Assembly (NCBI GenBank): GCA_000181795.3
Contig: CM012953.1
Location: forward strand, 16,846,058 to 16,910,057
Source: Trichinella spiralis
Taxonomy: Eukaryota > Nematoda > Enoplea > Trichinellida > Trichinellidae
DNA: 64,000 nt
Reading direction: 5' to 3'
The position numbers and the translations under genes are program-made. How positions within the stretch are numbered: position 1 is the first letter of the stretch; every line of letters begins with the position of its first letter. A model generated the notes under the pieces. It did no database searches. It worked only from the letters and a program-made list of their open reading frames with translations, and was not told the DNA's origin. Shown piece by piece: positions 45,123 to 56,913 of this stretch.

Positions 45123-47397
45123 AATTTTAACTTCAAATTTATTCGACGTTGAATCTAAAAATACCCTGTTTACATTCTGTCTATTCATGTAAATGTAAAA
45201 TAAAGTGGCCTAATAAAATCAAGTTAAACAAAAACATATGTAATAAATGAAAAACAAACAGAACAATAACAGTATACGAAAATTGTAATATGGGAGGCAT
45301 ACTGTAACAGTGTAATTCAAGTTTCTTTGTAAATAAAAATAATTTTCTAAGCGTTAGTAACCATGCTAAAAAGTAAGATTGCTGAATAAATTTTCGCAGT
45401 TTACAACTTAAATTGCATGTTCATACATTACTATTTCTGTTTGACCGATTAAAAATGCAACATTTGATCGAGTCAGTCGAGCTGCAATGAGAACGTTCTG
45501 TTTGCTACAATTATCCTCTTATCAGTCAACAGCGCTCATAACAATGCATTCGCCTGGTTTTTAGTGTAATTAATTGATAAAATTTCATTAAAAAATTTTT
45601 ATTACTATTTTAAAGTAACCGTTTAGTTTAAGGATTATTTGTTACCTTAGAGAGAAAAATGTCATGCTTCAACAATTTACTGTTTTAAACATAGTTTTGT
45701 TTATCTTAAGTGTTATTTCAAAATTATGCATCATTTGATTAATCTGCATTAACAATATGCTACTTTTGCTTAATGTATTAGCATTTAAAATAAAGTAGAG
45801 CTTCGTCCATTAAAACAAGGCAATTGCCCACCTAATCAAGAAACATCATAATACAGGAAACCACACCAATCAGAGCTACTGATAAAACTGCCAAATCACT
45901 TACTAAGGCAAATGAAGTTATGAGCTTCACATTTTCCATTCCCCAAATACTACCATTCAAATTTCCCTTACACTATACCAAAAAAATTAATACAAATCAC
46001 TCAAATAGTAATGTTCTACTGAAAAATTGTCTTGTTATGTTTTCTGTTACTGTAATAAAGAAATATACGAGAAAAATATTTGTCTATAATTGTCTATATC
46101 ACAGCAGGAACAATTACAATGACTGGCCAGCAATGTATCAAAATCGGTTATATGAAGAAGCTAGAAGAAGGGCGTAAGCGTTAACGTTAATTAACCTAGA
46201 CAGTTTTTGGCCAATAATTTCATATGATAATTTCGTATGAATTTCGTTATGATTAAATTAAATGTTTGTCAAATTAAAACCATTTTCATATTAAATTACA
46301 TATGCCAAAACATATTAGAAGAATCATTTACTAATTAATTATTTATTTTTACTTACTAAATGCATATGGTTCTCGGAAACTGTTAATTCGTTTCTTTGGC
46401 TTGTGTTTCAAACTACGGTGTAGCAAACAGAGTAAACACTATCAACTATAATCTGCATAAATAGAGATCAAAGTTGAAGCGCCTTTGATCCTGATGATTC
46501 TCTGTCGATTTGAATAAGATGATTAACCTTAAATAAATATGCGATCGTTATTTTTATTGTATTACATTTCGCAGAATTTGTTATTCACTATATCACTATT
46601 CACTTGCGTTTGTCTTTAGACCTCACAACAGTCAAAATAACCAGGATTACACTTATATGTATATACAAAAATCAATTAAAAAACATCTGAATAATAGCAG
46701 CATGAGATATTTAAAATTTAAAGGTTACCACAGACAGAAAAAGAGAAATGACGAAATTAGGAAAAAACTAATCACTAGTTAGCTTAACAAAGCAGAGCAA
46801 TCAAAGCGTAGGAAAGTTGATCAACAGTAACGCGCGATAAACTGTCAAGGTTTTATAATATTCAAAAAACAATTCGTATTTTTCATTTTTATTTTAATAA
46901 AAATGTTCGATGACAAAAATAAACAATGTGACATTTTAATAGCACAATGTTAACAGCATACTGTAATTAGTTCAGCTTCAATACACATCAAAATTTTTAG
47001 TAAAACAGAGAAACATAGTTCTATCATAAATAGGTTAAAAATATCACATGCTAATGTTATTTAAAATATTCCCTAAATATTAAAATTCTTATGCCATAAC
47101 CCTTGATATTAAGTGAACACTTAAAGCAACTTAATTTTCAGTTATGGTAAGATACAGCATGACTTGACTCTTAAGTTTATTTGAAGTCTTAGTTTCGTCC
47201 TAGCCTAATTAATTTTAGTAAGATTTCGCATGAATAAATTTTATGAAAATCAATAAATTTAAATTTATTTAGTAAATAAATGAAGAAGTTGATAAGTGCA
47301 AATTTATTGTTAGATTTTTCATTTGTATTTTACTGTCTTAATTTTTATTATATTAAATTTTTGAAGGACTATCGGTTTTCTGAATTGTTTTGGCATC
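45123..47397. other. AT-rich spacer between divergent BUD23 and Elongin B
   Basis: About 2.3 kb separates the two divergent genes and should hold both promoters. One exon-like block is seen: after tatatcacag at 46105 a plus-strand frame NYNDWPAMYQNRLYEEARRR ends at a stop near 46177. It looks like a basic protein C terminus, but no upstream exons were found and no family is recognised. Nothing else is supported. Confidence 0.4.
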
Positions 47398-48367
47398 ATG
47401 GTAAGAGGCATTAATCGTTGTCTAAATGCTTAAATGCAATTTTACTCTTCAGTGGATTTTTTTCGAAGTGCGACGTCACAATTCACATGCTTTATGCTGC
47501 ATACGTGTTGGCGACCCTGTCTTAAAGCTGAAAGAAATGCTTAGTAGCATATATAAGGTATACGGTTATTTAGCGATTTATTCCCATATAAAAACTATAA
47601 GCTCTTTTTTTGTATTACTTTTATATTTTTGTCTCATTTTATTTTTCTGCCTTGAGTAAGAAAACGTCAGACAGGGTAGATCTCTTTTTTTGAAATTGTA
47701 AGTCATCATAAATTGTTTAGTGTTAAAAGAAATCAATGAAAATTTATGACGAAATGTTTTGTTGGTGAAATGAGGCGTTATTGTTTAATATTGATAGTCA
47801 AATATCATAGGCCTAATTTATTATTGTTTTGTATATAGTTCGATATGCCTTAATTTTATTTGATATTCAATTAATGCAAGTCATGTCACAAATTGTGGAA
47901 CATTTTTCAAAAAATGTATTTTATTTTCAAATGAACTGATATCGTTATTATTGTTCATATTTTGAAAACGTGTTGCAGTTTATATTTAAAATCAATTTAA
48001 TTTATTTAGTTTTAAAATTATTTTAGGTTGATTCGTCAAACATTGGACTTTATCTCGAAGATCGTCTACTAGATGATAACGAAATTTTTTCTCAGTCATG
48101 GATAAGTGAAAATTCTGGTCGAGCTGTTTCCCCGACTTCTTTAGGCATGGTTTTCCGCAAAGAAGGCAAATACATATCTTTTTCTTAAATGATAATGAGT
48201 GATAGATAGTTTGAAATGAATTTTGCTTTATTAAAGATGGCACATGGGAATCGCTTTACATGGAACCGATGACTGAATCGCCACCGTTGCCCGACGTTTT
48301 ACGCTCACCACCGGCAGAGGAACCTGTCCAGCCTTCTAGTAGATGTGAAGAAACCGGGATCCTTTGA
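47398..48367 (+). CDS. ELOB: Elongin B
   Basis: Four-exon gene for Elongin B, the ubiquitin-like partner of Elongin C in Elongin A (transcription elongation) and in Cullin-2/5 E3 ligases such as VHL and SOCS-box complexes. The first coding exon is only the ATG (47398-47400), followed by gtaagag. Exon 2 (47453-47557) gives WIFFEVRRHNSHALCCIRVG and LKLKEMLSSIYK, matching VFLMIRRHKTTIF..ELKRIVEGILK. Exon 3 (48027 to about 48170) gives GLYLEDRLLDDNEIFSQSWI, then AVSPTSLGMVFRKE, matching [20 protein letters not shown] and PATVGLAFR. Exon 4 (48237-48367) gives DGTWESLYMEPMTESPPLPD and then VLRSPP, matching the ELPDVMKP tail. The exon 3/4 join keeps the frame only with a GC-AG intron (AAG|gcaaat). 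The length of about 120 residues is as expected. Confidence 0.88.
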
Positions 48368-48634
48368 AATTATTAAAATTATATTGCATAATTGTTTTGT
48401 AAATTCTTTTCAAATGACATTCTTTTCGAATTTAGTGTTTTAATGATGTGTTTGCGCAGTGCTAATTGATTTGCATTTGCATGATGCGAAAAATAAAAAC
48501 TTTATTGCTTTAATTTGGCTTATCATTTACTTTATGCTTTGAAATGCAGTGTTTTATATTGTTTATATTGTTTTTATATTTTTAAACTAAATTTCACTTT
48601 TCATAGAATAAAGTTGTACGTTCACTGAAGCAAG

Positions 48635-50764
48635 ATGAAGAACGAGGGACAAGATACGGTATTCCATTTTCATTGGTTATTGTTCAGATGTACAATTTGA
48701 CTGTGTAGTTTTTACAGGAGTGTAATTTCAACGAATCTGAAAGTGCATTGTCTGACAACAATGATCATTTGAACGTCGCCATTGATCCTTTTCGCGAACA
48801 ATTTTATACAGAATTTGATGAAGGTGTTCTGGAAGAAAAAATTGAACGAGCTCGTCATAATGCACCGATTAACATTCAATTTGAATCGATCGGTTCAGCG
48901 TGGATATTCAATGCAGCCGAGCGATTGCATAGAACTATTCAGTGTTTCCAATGGGAACATTTGCATATCAGAGAATCATTGTTGAAAAATTTACCTAAAG
49001 TGAATGAAAGCCTTGGGATCAAAGGTCCAGCTACACCGCTGCAAAAAGATCTGTTAACAGTGATGGGGAATTACGTGGTAATTTTTTGTTTTTAATTTTG
49101 ATTAAATTTCAAATTTAACATCTTTTTGTTAATTTTATTTATTTTATGCAAAAGTAAATTGCACTGTTCTGAAATATTTACAATCATTTGTAATTTGCAT
49201 ATTTTTAAAGTAGTTCTTCTAGTTGAGAAATTTATTGCTAATTAATGTAAATATAAATAATGTAAGAATGGACAACGTAGTAGTATTCTTTTTTAGAAGC
49301 ATTTTCATTTTATTTTGATTTTTTCAGGATTTGTATTATCCGAAGAGAACACATGAAAACAGCGGTGAAATTTACGTAGCCGTAGCATTGCACGTGTTGA
49401 ATCATGTGTTGAAAACAAGATCAATTATAGTTCGTCACAGTGGACGTCGAAAAGCAGTAGCTGAAAAAGGCGATGAATGTGAATTGGAATTTCGAGATTT
49501 GGGTTTAACTAGACCGAAAGTTTTGATCTTGGCCCCATTTCGACATGCTGCATACTGTATTGTCTCGACAATGATTGAAATGTTGTTTGCCAACAGCAAC
49601 GGTCAGTCGTTTGTAACCAATAAGCGTCGTTTTTATAAACACTATGGACCGCCTGAAAATTTTACACCGAAACATGTTCATGGAAAAGCAAGACATCAGT
49701 TGCCGTTGGAATTTTACTTGCAGTTTCAAGGAAACCGGGATGATTGTTTTCGATTGGGCTTATCAGTTGCGAAGAAATCGTTGAAATTGTTTGTTGATTT
49801 TTACAAGAGTGATGTAATTGTCGCTTCACCGTTAGGTTTGAGGTCGATGATTGGTGTTGAAGGTGAGGCACATCATGAATATGATTTTTTATCCTCCATT
49901 GAAATGGTCGTGCTTGATCAAGCTGACGTGTTTTTGATGCAAAATTGGAAACATGTGATCCATGTGATGCAACATTTACACCGACTGCCCAATAGAGATC
50001 ACGGCGTCGATTATTCGTCTGTACGAATGTGGTGCTTGAATGGTATGGCTTCAAGGTATTGTCAAACGGTGTTGCTGTCATCGATCGGTAGTTCAGAGCT
50101 GAGGGCTTTGCTTGGACATCACTGCCTCAATTACAGCGGTCTTGTCAGTGTTGTAGAACCACAACAAACATCCGAAGGTTGTATCGGTTCGGTGTTGGTA
50201 TCAATGAAGCACATTTTTCACAAGATGCCGGATTGTGAAAATCTTGTCGATGAGGCGGATGTTCGATTTAAATATTTTACAGAACGCATATTGCCAGCGT
50301 ACAAACATTCTGAGACGATGAAGCAGACAATGATTTACGTACCTTCATTTTTTGATTTTGTGCGTTTGAGAAATTATTTGAAGAAAGAGCAATGGTCATT
50401 TGTGCAAACAAATGAATACACATCAGAGAAGAAAGTTTCCCGTGCCAGATGTTTATTTTACCACGGTGAAAAGCCAATTTTAGTTCTGACTGAACGTTTT
50501 CATTTTTTCCATCGATACGTGATTCGAGGCATACGTCATTTATTATTTTATCAGTTACCTACATATTCAAATTTTTATCCAGAACTCTGCAATATGTTAC
50601 TTCAGCCAAGTCTGAACAAACAAAATCACCAGCAGACAACTTCCACGTGCACTGTGCTTTACTCGTCTTATGATGATTTAAGATTATCTGGATTGGTTGG
50701 TCGAGGTCGAGCTGATAACATGATGTCTTCTGGAACTAACTGCATTCTATTAACTGGAAGATGA
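48635..50764 (+). CDS. UTP25: U3 snoRNA-associated protein UTP25 (DEF/DIEXF)
   Basis: Three coding exons: 48635-48658, 48719 to about 49075, and about 49328-50764. UTP25 is a nucleolar DEAD-box-like but non-catalytic component of the small-subunit processome that processes 18S pre-rRNA. Matches: GPATPLQKDLLTVMGNYVDL then YYPKRTHENSGEIY, continuing VALHVLNHVLKT (human TPLQKDLF..YRDLFYPERT..LHVINHVLK); PKVLILAPFRHAAYCIV; VIVASPLGLRSMIG; SSIEMVVLDQADVFLMQNW (the DEAD-like motif reads DQAD); ARCLFYHGEKPILVLTERFH; and IRGIRHLLFYQLPTYSNFY. It totals about 600 residues, shorter than human (about 750), mainly because the acidic N terminus is reduced. An in-frame TGA lies just before the chosen ATG. 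It lies only 267 bases downstream of Elongin B on the same strand and faces the phosphatase gene tail to tail. Confidence 0.9.
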
Positions 50765-51001
50765 AGAAAAGTTTTCTCTATTGTTGCTATTGTTGTAAAT
50801 GTCTTTCTTTTACTTGTGCATTATAAAGTAAATGGAAAATTTATGGCATGCTAATCAGTTATCACGCGATGTGTTAAGTAAATCTATTTATAAAAATTTC
50901 ACATAAGACTAAAAGCATATATGTTTATACACCATACAAACTGAAGATATGTTATATTTAAAATGCAATGTTATCTATAAAATGCAATGATAACAAATTT
51001 A

Positions 51002-54000
51002 TTAATGCTTCTTTTCGTCTTCAGCGTTTAAATATTCTTCATTTTCTACGTTCGAAGATGAGCTAATGCTACAAAATGCCTACAATAAGATGAAAATGAA
51101 AATTAATTACCATGTCAAACTAAATCAATTTTTCAAATGCAGATTACCGTAATTTCAATTTTACACTCTTCGTCTATAGTCAAAGCTGCGCCATTGTTGT
51201 TCCCATTGTAATTTGGACAGCTGAATATTGTGATCAACTTTCCATCCGCGAAATAAGCAAACCCTTCTTCCACACACTATAAGTATAAAACAAAACTAAA
51301 TAAGTTACATAAAATGCAAACATTTCAATAATGTTGTACAAACATTTATATTTTTGCAATATTGATAAGCAATTTATTTTGTTTATAATTTATGCATTTC
51401 AAAATTATTTGCATAATAAAAGTTAGTTTTGAAAAACTTTAATAATAAGGGTTCAGAAACCACTTTATATTATATATGTTATGCTAGATGTGGAAAATTT
51501 ACAAATGTTAAAGCATCTGATCGACTATTTGGCAAATGATTTGACATTTGGCGGCTATAGTTCGACACAAATGTAGATAGCGATCGACGTAAGCCTTTAA
51601 CAATATAGTGTTCACTACTATGTAGTTTCACTTCATTTACTAACTATATAGTTTTCAGCAACGAAATATGCTGTAAAAGTGAATATATTTTTAATTTTTG
51701 CATACGGGCAATACGGGTTGCAAGAGTTTCCCATTCATTTGCAGCCACAACGTTTGATAAACAATTTGCAATAGATAGACATTTTAAGTATCTTTATATG
51801 CGATTGAATCTATGGATGACCATGTCGACCACTAATAAAATTCGTGTCCGATCATTAACATTTTAGCTCAGCAATGTGAGAGTTCACGAACAAACAGTCG
51901 TTATCAGATTGCGGTATGACAGGGCTTCCCATAAGTCAAGGAGGTTGTGAGCTACCTCTTCGCTTCTCTTAGTAGGCGCAGAACAAAACATTTACTGAAA
52001 TGGACAACATAGGCCATTACATGGTTGAACTTGCCATTAGGCAGCGTTTGGAAGTTGATAAAATCCACCTGTCCTCTTGACATAATGCTACTGCTACCAA
52101 CTGGCTTCAACACCAAACCTTTGGGGTTCTTCTTTTCTCGCTTAAGTGACAATCTTCACAAAAGCTTATATAAATATTGCATATCTCAAACGTGACATTG
52201 GCCCATTTCTTTCTTATCTCCAAAAAAGTTTCCTTTCTCCACTGTGACCAGTACGTGAATGGGCATCCCTAACGATGGAAAACATCTTTTCAAATGTTCC
52301 AATTCATCGAATTTTGTCATTTTTCCTTTTCAAATCAGTTTTTGCTCTTCTCCAATAATAAGCACTTCAAATCGTCTCTTGATGTTATGATCATCTGCAG
52401 AAGACGCGCCCCCTGCTTGAATCTGGATCGTTGACAATCTTACCGTATGTTGTCTGAGAGTATACCACATTGTTTCCAGACATTTCAATCACAATTTCTG
52501 CCAGTCTTTTATCAAACTGTTGTTTCATATCCATTCCCACGTATGAACAGTAATACAAAACCACAGAAACGTTGTTTACTTCCAAATCAACGCAACTGGT
52601 AAATGATATGCACGCTAAACGTGAAACAGTATTATGCCTATGTTTGTTATTTAATGTCCACGTTTGTCAAACTGTAGTCGCCAAATGTTACCATTCGTTA
52701 AAAAGGTCTAAAATGTCTATGTACAACAAACTCTTCATCAAACCATTGTGGTTGCAAGCAAATGGGAAATTCTTGTCATTCTCATTGCCCCGCTTCAAAA
52801 ATTGAATCGATATTCAATTTCAAAACATATTTTGTTGCCAAATCCTTTACGCTAAACACTGGCTGAAAGGTGCACGTTGATCGTTAATAACATTTGTCGA
52901 ACTGTAGCCGCCAAATGTTAACTTTTGCCAAAAAGGTGGTCAAATGTTAATATTTGAAAAATTTTCATATCGCACGTAGCACATATTTATACATTATATT
53001 AATCATGCATTTTTATTAAAAATATTTTTAAAATATGAAAATGAAAAGAATAAAATTGCTTACTTCATGAGCTCGAATTATAAGATCTATTGAAAAATCC
53101 TTACAAAATTGCATGACTGCATTTTTCCCATACATTACGCTAGTATTTCGAATTTCATTTAGTGCAAAGTTTTCAATGTCGCTACTTGGATCAGCCCAAA
53201 GTAGATCCGCAATTAAACCATCCGATGGCACATTCAGGGGACGCTGAAAATTTCGTATCTGATCAAAATCTTTTAAAAATGGTGAAATACCACCATGAGC
53301 ACAAAATATTTTCGATGCAATCACAGCTGCCAGTGGAAGGCAGTTAAATGTAATCTAAAATTAATAACCATGAGAAATTTGAATATCCTTTGTTGTACGA
53401 GCAAATTTTGTCAAAATTAACAGAATCACTAAAAAAATGTTCAGTTAAAATATTCATTCACCTGAGCCGTCAACCAAAACAACGTGCTGAATCCTCGATT
53501 TCTCACTTCTTGTTTAAATCCATAATTTCGATTCACTGGCGATGCTTCATGATTACCACGTAATAAGAACACAGCTTCTGGATAAAGAATCTTTAATGTG
53601 AACAGCAAAGCAATCACTTCAAGGTTCCGATAGCCACGATCAATGTAATCTCCTAAAAATAAATATTAATACCATAATAATAAGTATAACAATTCGTGTA
53701 ATATTTAAAAGAAAATTCCAAATTTCAAACTTTACTTATCTCTTCTCAATTTTGTACTCTTTGCACACAATATTAAATAATAAAATTTCAAAATGTAGTT
53801 TATTGCTTATTCATATTTAATTTATTATAGCATACCTAAAAATAAATATCGAACTTTCGGTGGCCAGCCTATTCTGTTAAAAATTCTCAACAGCTGACAA
53901 AAATTGCCATGTATATCACCGCAAATAACCAACGGCAATTCTAATTCTAACAGCGATTCTTCTTTTAACAATATTTTGCTGACATTTTTAAAAATATCTG

Positions 54001-54163
54001 TCAGCAATGGCTCTTCCATGGGTAAAGTATCACCAGCACTGAATTCACGTAATCGAATTAACAGTTGCTCATATTTTGCTGCATTTTCTAAATTTGTTTC
54101 CATCACTTCTTTTCTCATTGCAATTCTTTCTTTTGCAGCAATCAAAAAATTACAAACAAACAA
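51002..54163 (-). CDS. PP1-like serine/threonine protein phosphatase, divergent
   Basis: Five coding exons on the minus strand encode a metallo-phosphatase of the PPP family, nearest to PP1. All core motifs are present in order: [17 protein letters not shown] (GDxHG, about 53.9 kb), GDYIDRG (53.65 kb), [10 protein letters not shown] (53.56 kb), [10 protein letters not shown] (53.3 kb), LLWADPSSD and LIIRAHE (53.08 kb), [20 protein letters not shown] followed by PNYNG (51.2 kb). The metal ligands and the catalytic His are kept, so the enzyme is probably active. Differences from PP1 include RAHE for RAHQ, an N-terminal helix rich in Lys/Glu, and a serine- and glutamate-rich tail ([18 protein letters not shown]). 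Nematodes have expanded sets of such PP1-like enzymes, often germline-expressed; its specific role is unknown. An intron of about 1.8 kb (51277-53063) hosts a transposon. Its start may be the ATG at 54163 or an internal one 16 codons later. Confidence 0.85.
51492..52967 (-). mobile_element. Transposon with ~95-bp inverted repeats and integrase-like remnant
   Basis: Left (51492-51590) and right (52874-52967) ends are inverted copies. Shared stretches are GACATTTGGCGGCTATAGTT left and AACATTTGGCGGCTACAGTT from the right end, then CGACACAAATG or CGACAAATG. A third partial copy of the motif lies inside (about 52661-52690). The minus-strand interior resembles retroviral-type integrases of the KRBA2/SCAND3 kind: [17 protein letters not shown] N-terminal sequence, a [10 protein letters not shown] zinc-binding piece, then [14 protein letters not shown] and [20 protein letters not shown]. 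It looks like a cut-and-paste element with a gypsy-type integrase (Ginger-like). A remnant of a larger integrase-bearing element cannot be excluded. It is broken in several places and small. No target duplication was found. Confidence 0.7.
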
Positions 54164-55433
54164 GTGCGCTCAAAGCATTCTCATATGACTTGACTGCTTC
54201 TAATTAACATTAAAATTCTATTAGTTTAAACAAAAATTACTTTAAACATCTGCAATTGATGCAATTCATTTTAAACAATTATTAATGCAAAGTTACCAGT
54301 AATAATTGACTAAATACAATTTAAAACATTAGTAAATGAAGAAGCAAATTCAAAACAAGCAGTCTGGTGCTTTCTAACAAATGTTACATATTTGCCAATT
54401 TTTATATTTATAATGTTCTCTGAATTTTATTATTAAAAAATTATTGTATCTCATAAGAATGCAAACACACACAAACCGAATGATAGCACCAACGCTGTTT
54501 TCTATTTGCTTGATTGAAACATGCTGTGCACCCTGAAGAAATAAATATTGGCAAACGCCAACAATCTTGAAACTAAGCATCAATCAAAAGGCAGCTTAAA
54601 CAGAAACGGCATCAACGGTTGAATAATTTAGATAGATCTGTTGTGTGCTGTGTAAACTTCTGCATTATTATCTATTCGACTTGTGCATGTTTTTATATTG
54701 GAATAAAGAAAACGCTTTACTTTTTCAGTTAAATAAATTTCAGAATTTTGCTTTTTAATATAACTTTGCTTTTTTGTACAGTTTTATCTTTCGCGTACTA
54801 CTCAATGTTACTTTTTTTAAATTTGAAAGAAAGTTGAGCTTGTGATGTGTGATGAATGTGGAAAACTGTGGGCAAACAGATGTTTGTAAATTTTAATTGA
54901 AAAGAATTTATATTTCTTAATTTTCAAATTACATATACATATACTGATGTGGATGTTGATTCTTTGTTTCAATATTTTGAAATTACACTTAATTGAAAAT
55001 TTGTTTTTCACAAAAATTAAATTTGAAAATTTGTATGCAATAAGCGCAGCAAGCAGCAAGTGTAACAAACGGCTTGCTGATTCTACATACAATCAAACAA
55101 ACATACAAATTATGAATTGAATCGACTGGTCGCACTAGATGCAAATATTACCCACGAAACCCGGCTTCTGTGTGAATTAGCAAAGTTGATATATATTGCA
55201 AATTTATTGAAATTAATTACTGGAATTGAAAATATTAAAAATGCGATAATAACAAAAAAAGAATGTAAATTTGATTCAAAAAAAAGAAAATAAGCAATAA
55301 TAATAAAAATAAAAACAATAAAACAAAAGTAACAAAAAGTTACATTTCATTTCAAGGTATATTGGTTTTATTAAAATTTAAAAAAGATTCTATAAGTTTC
55401 CACTGATTAAAATAATAATAATAAACATTATTG
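54164..55433. other. AT-rich intergenic DNA
   Basis: Spacer upstream of the phosphatase gene and downstream of UQCR10. No coding or RNA signal could be supported. Runs of A and poly-AT are common (e.g. near 55250-55340). Confidence 0.55.
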
Positions 55434-55848
55434 TCAGACTTTGCCTTCAGATTCCAGCTTTTTAACAAGGTCGTGAAACTGTTTCTTAAAAAAAGAAATA
55501 TCCAACTTAATTTTATAAACAAATCTGCATATTAAAATTTCATCTACTAACGCCTTCGTTCACTTTGTCGAAGATGTTGTCGCATATGACGTCGACCGCG
55601 CGTTCCATGTAAAACGCGCCTATGACGCCGGCCAAGACGAACGTGGCATTGCGCTGGAAGATGTAACGGTAAATTTTCTCCATAAATGGTTTGGTCTTCG
55701 CTACCTTAAAACAAATTTCTATTTTATTCTCAACAATTAAAAGTGTTGAAATAAAGCATTAATTATTAATTTCCAATTCGAATACAAAATTTATCAAGAT
55801 GAGAGCAAAAAAAGAAAAAGACACCAACTGACTTACTTGCGCCGACAT
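55434..55848 (-). CDS. UQCR10: Cytochrome b-c1 complex subunit 9 (UQCR10/QCR9)
   Basis: Small three-exon gene, about 70 residues. Exon 1 is MSAQ (55837-55848). Exon 2 (about 55557-55706) encodes KIYRYIFQRNATFVLAGVIG followed by AFYMERAVDVICDNIFDKVN and EG. Exon 3 (55434-55483) encodes KQFHDLVKKLESEGKV. It aligns with human UQCR10 (LYSLLFRRTSTFALTIIVGVMFFERAFDQ..IYDHINEGKLWKHIK): the RR/QRN turn, a single membrane helix, the ERA(F/V)D motif and NEGK are kept. It is a single-span subunit of complex III in the inner mitochondrial membrane, close to cytochrome c1 and the Rieske protein. The tail is slightly longer than in mammals. Too short and too split for simple frame scanning to reveal it. 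Confidence 0.88.
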
Positions 55849-55984
55849 TATTAATGGACAACGGTGAATTCGGAAGATGTAAATGAAAGTTATCGACGAT
55901 GTAATTAATCTATTCTAAAATAAAGTTCTTCATATTTAGTAAGATTTGTTTGCTTGCTTCTCGTTTGCCAAGAAAAACAATATA

Positions 55985-56727
55985 CAGCAATATCCCGCTT
56001 AATGCCATTTTTCGACATGTCACATGATTCATTTTTCCTTAAGTGAGAAATTTTGCAAAGCACTTTTTACAGTACTAAAACGATTTTATTATATCATGTT
56101 GCCTGAGTTATTTCATTCATCCCATTACTCATTTATCGTAACTGCTTCACATTCTGTTAATTTCACATAATCGGTTATATATGTTTAGTGCACTCTATTC
56201 ATTATCTCACGACGAGTACCACAGCAATGATGACTTGCTATGCAATGATAATAAACGTCAACTGTCGTTCATTCAAAAGAAGCTATACCTTTGAGAAATA
56301 TAACGGCAGAATTCCCCACGAACAGTATCACCAACATTACAGAAATCATTGACCTGTTCATATAACAGGATCCTGATAATATGCAAAATTGCAATGCAAG
56401 ATGAGATGTTCTTGAAATGATATATTATAATGAAGAAATTATATATCAGAACAAACGTAAAAGGAGAGACTGCTAACGCTTGATAGTTTCATTATCGTGA
56501 AATCTAAGGTTGAGAAATCAAACGCTGGTCTGTCATTACAATGATTAATATGAACAATAAATTATGTCAACATTTTTATAAAAATTTCAAATAAATTTCG
56601 TTGTATCTATTCCGACTTTTGTTAGCACGATGTACTATAAACACATGTTATAACGACCAGTACAACGCTGTTTCGCTTAACATTCTATTTTCAACTACGG
56701 ACAAGAGCGTTAAGCGGGATATACTTG
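55985..56727. mobile_element. MITE, pogo/mariner-like ends
   Basis: Inverted ends: left CAGCAATATCCCGCTTAATG, right (reverse complement) CAAGTATATCCCGCTTAACG. Both are flanked by TA (55983-55984 and 56728-56729). The ATATCCCGCTTAAYGC terminus and TA target are typical of Tc1/mariner/pogo-type MITEs. It is about 743 bp with no coding frame and lies between UQCR10 and the LENG1-like gene. Confidence 0.65.
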
Positions 56728-56913
56728 TACAAAGAAAAAAAAGTATGTGCGAAATATACGCATATATATATTAGATGCAAGAAAGCCAGTTAATGATGAT
56801 GTCAACAATTTTTAATTTAGAATAAAATTAGAAACAAAACAAAAAGACAACACCACTGTCACTAGTTACTGATTCTTTTTCAATAAGAAACTTATCCCAG
56901 CCAGAGGTGGCAA

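Noticed and set aside
46105-46177. Terminal exon NYNDWPAMYQNRLYEEARRR
   Set aside because: No upstream exons or family recognised; left as a note in the spacer entry.
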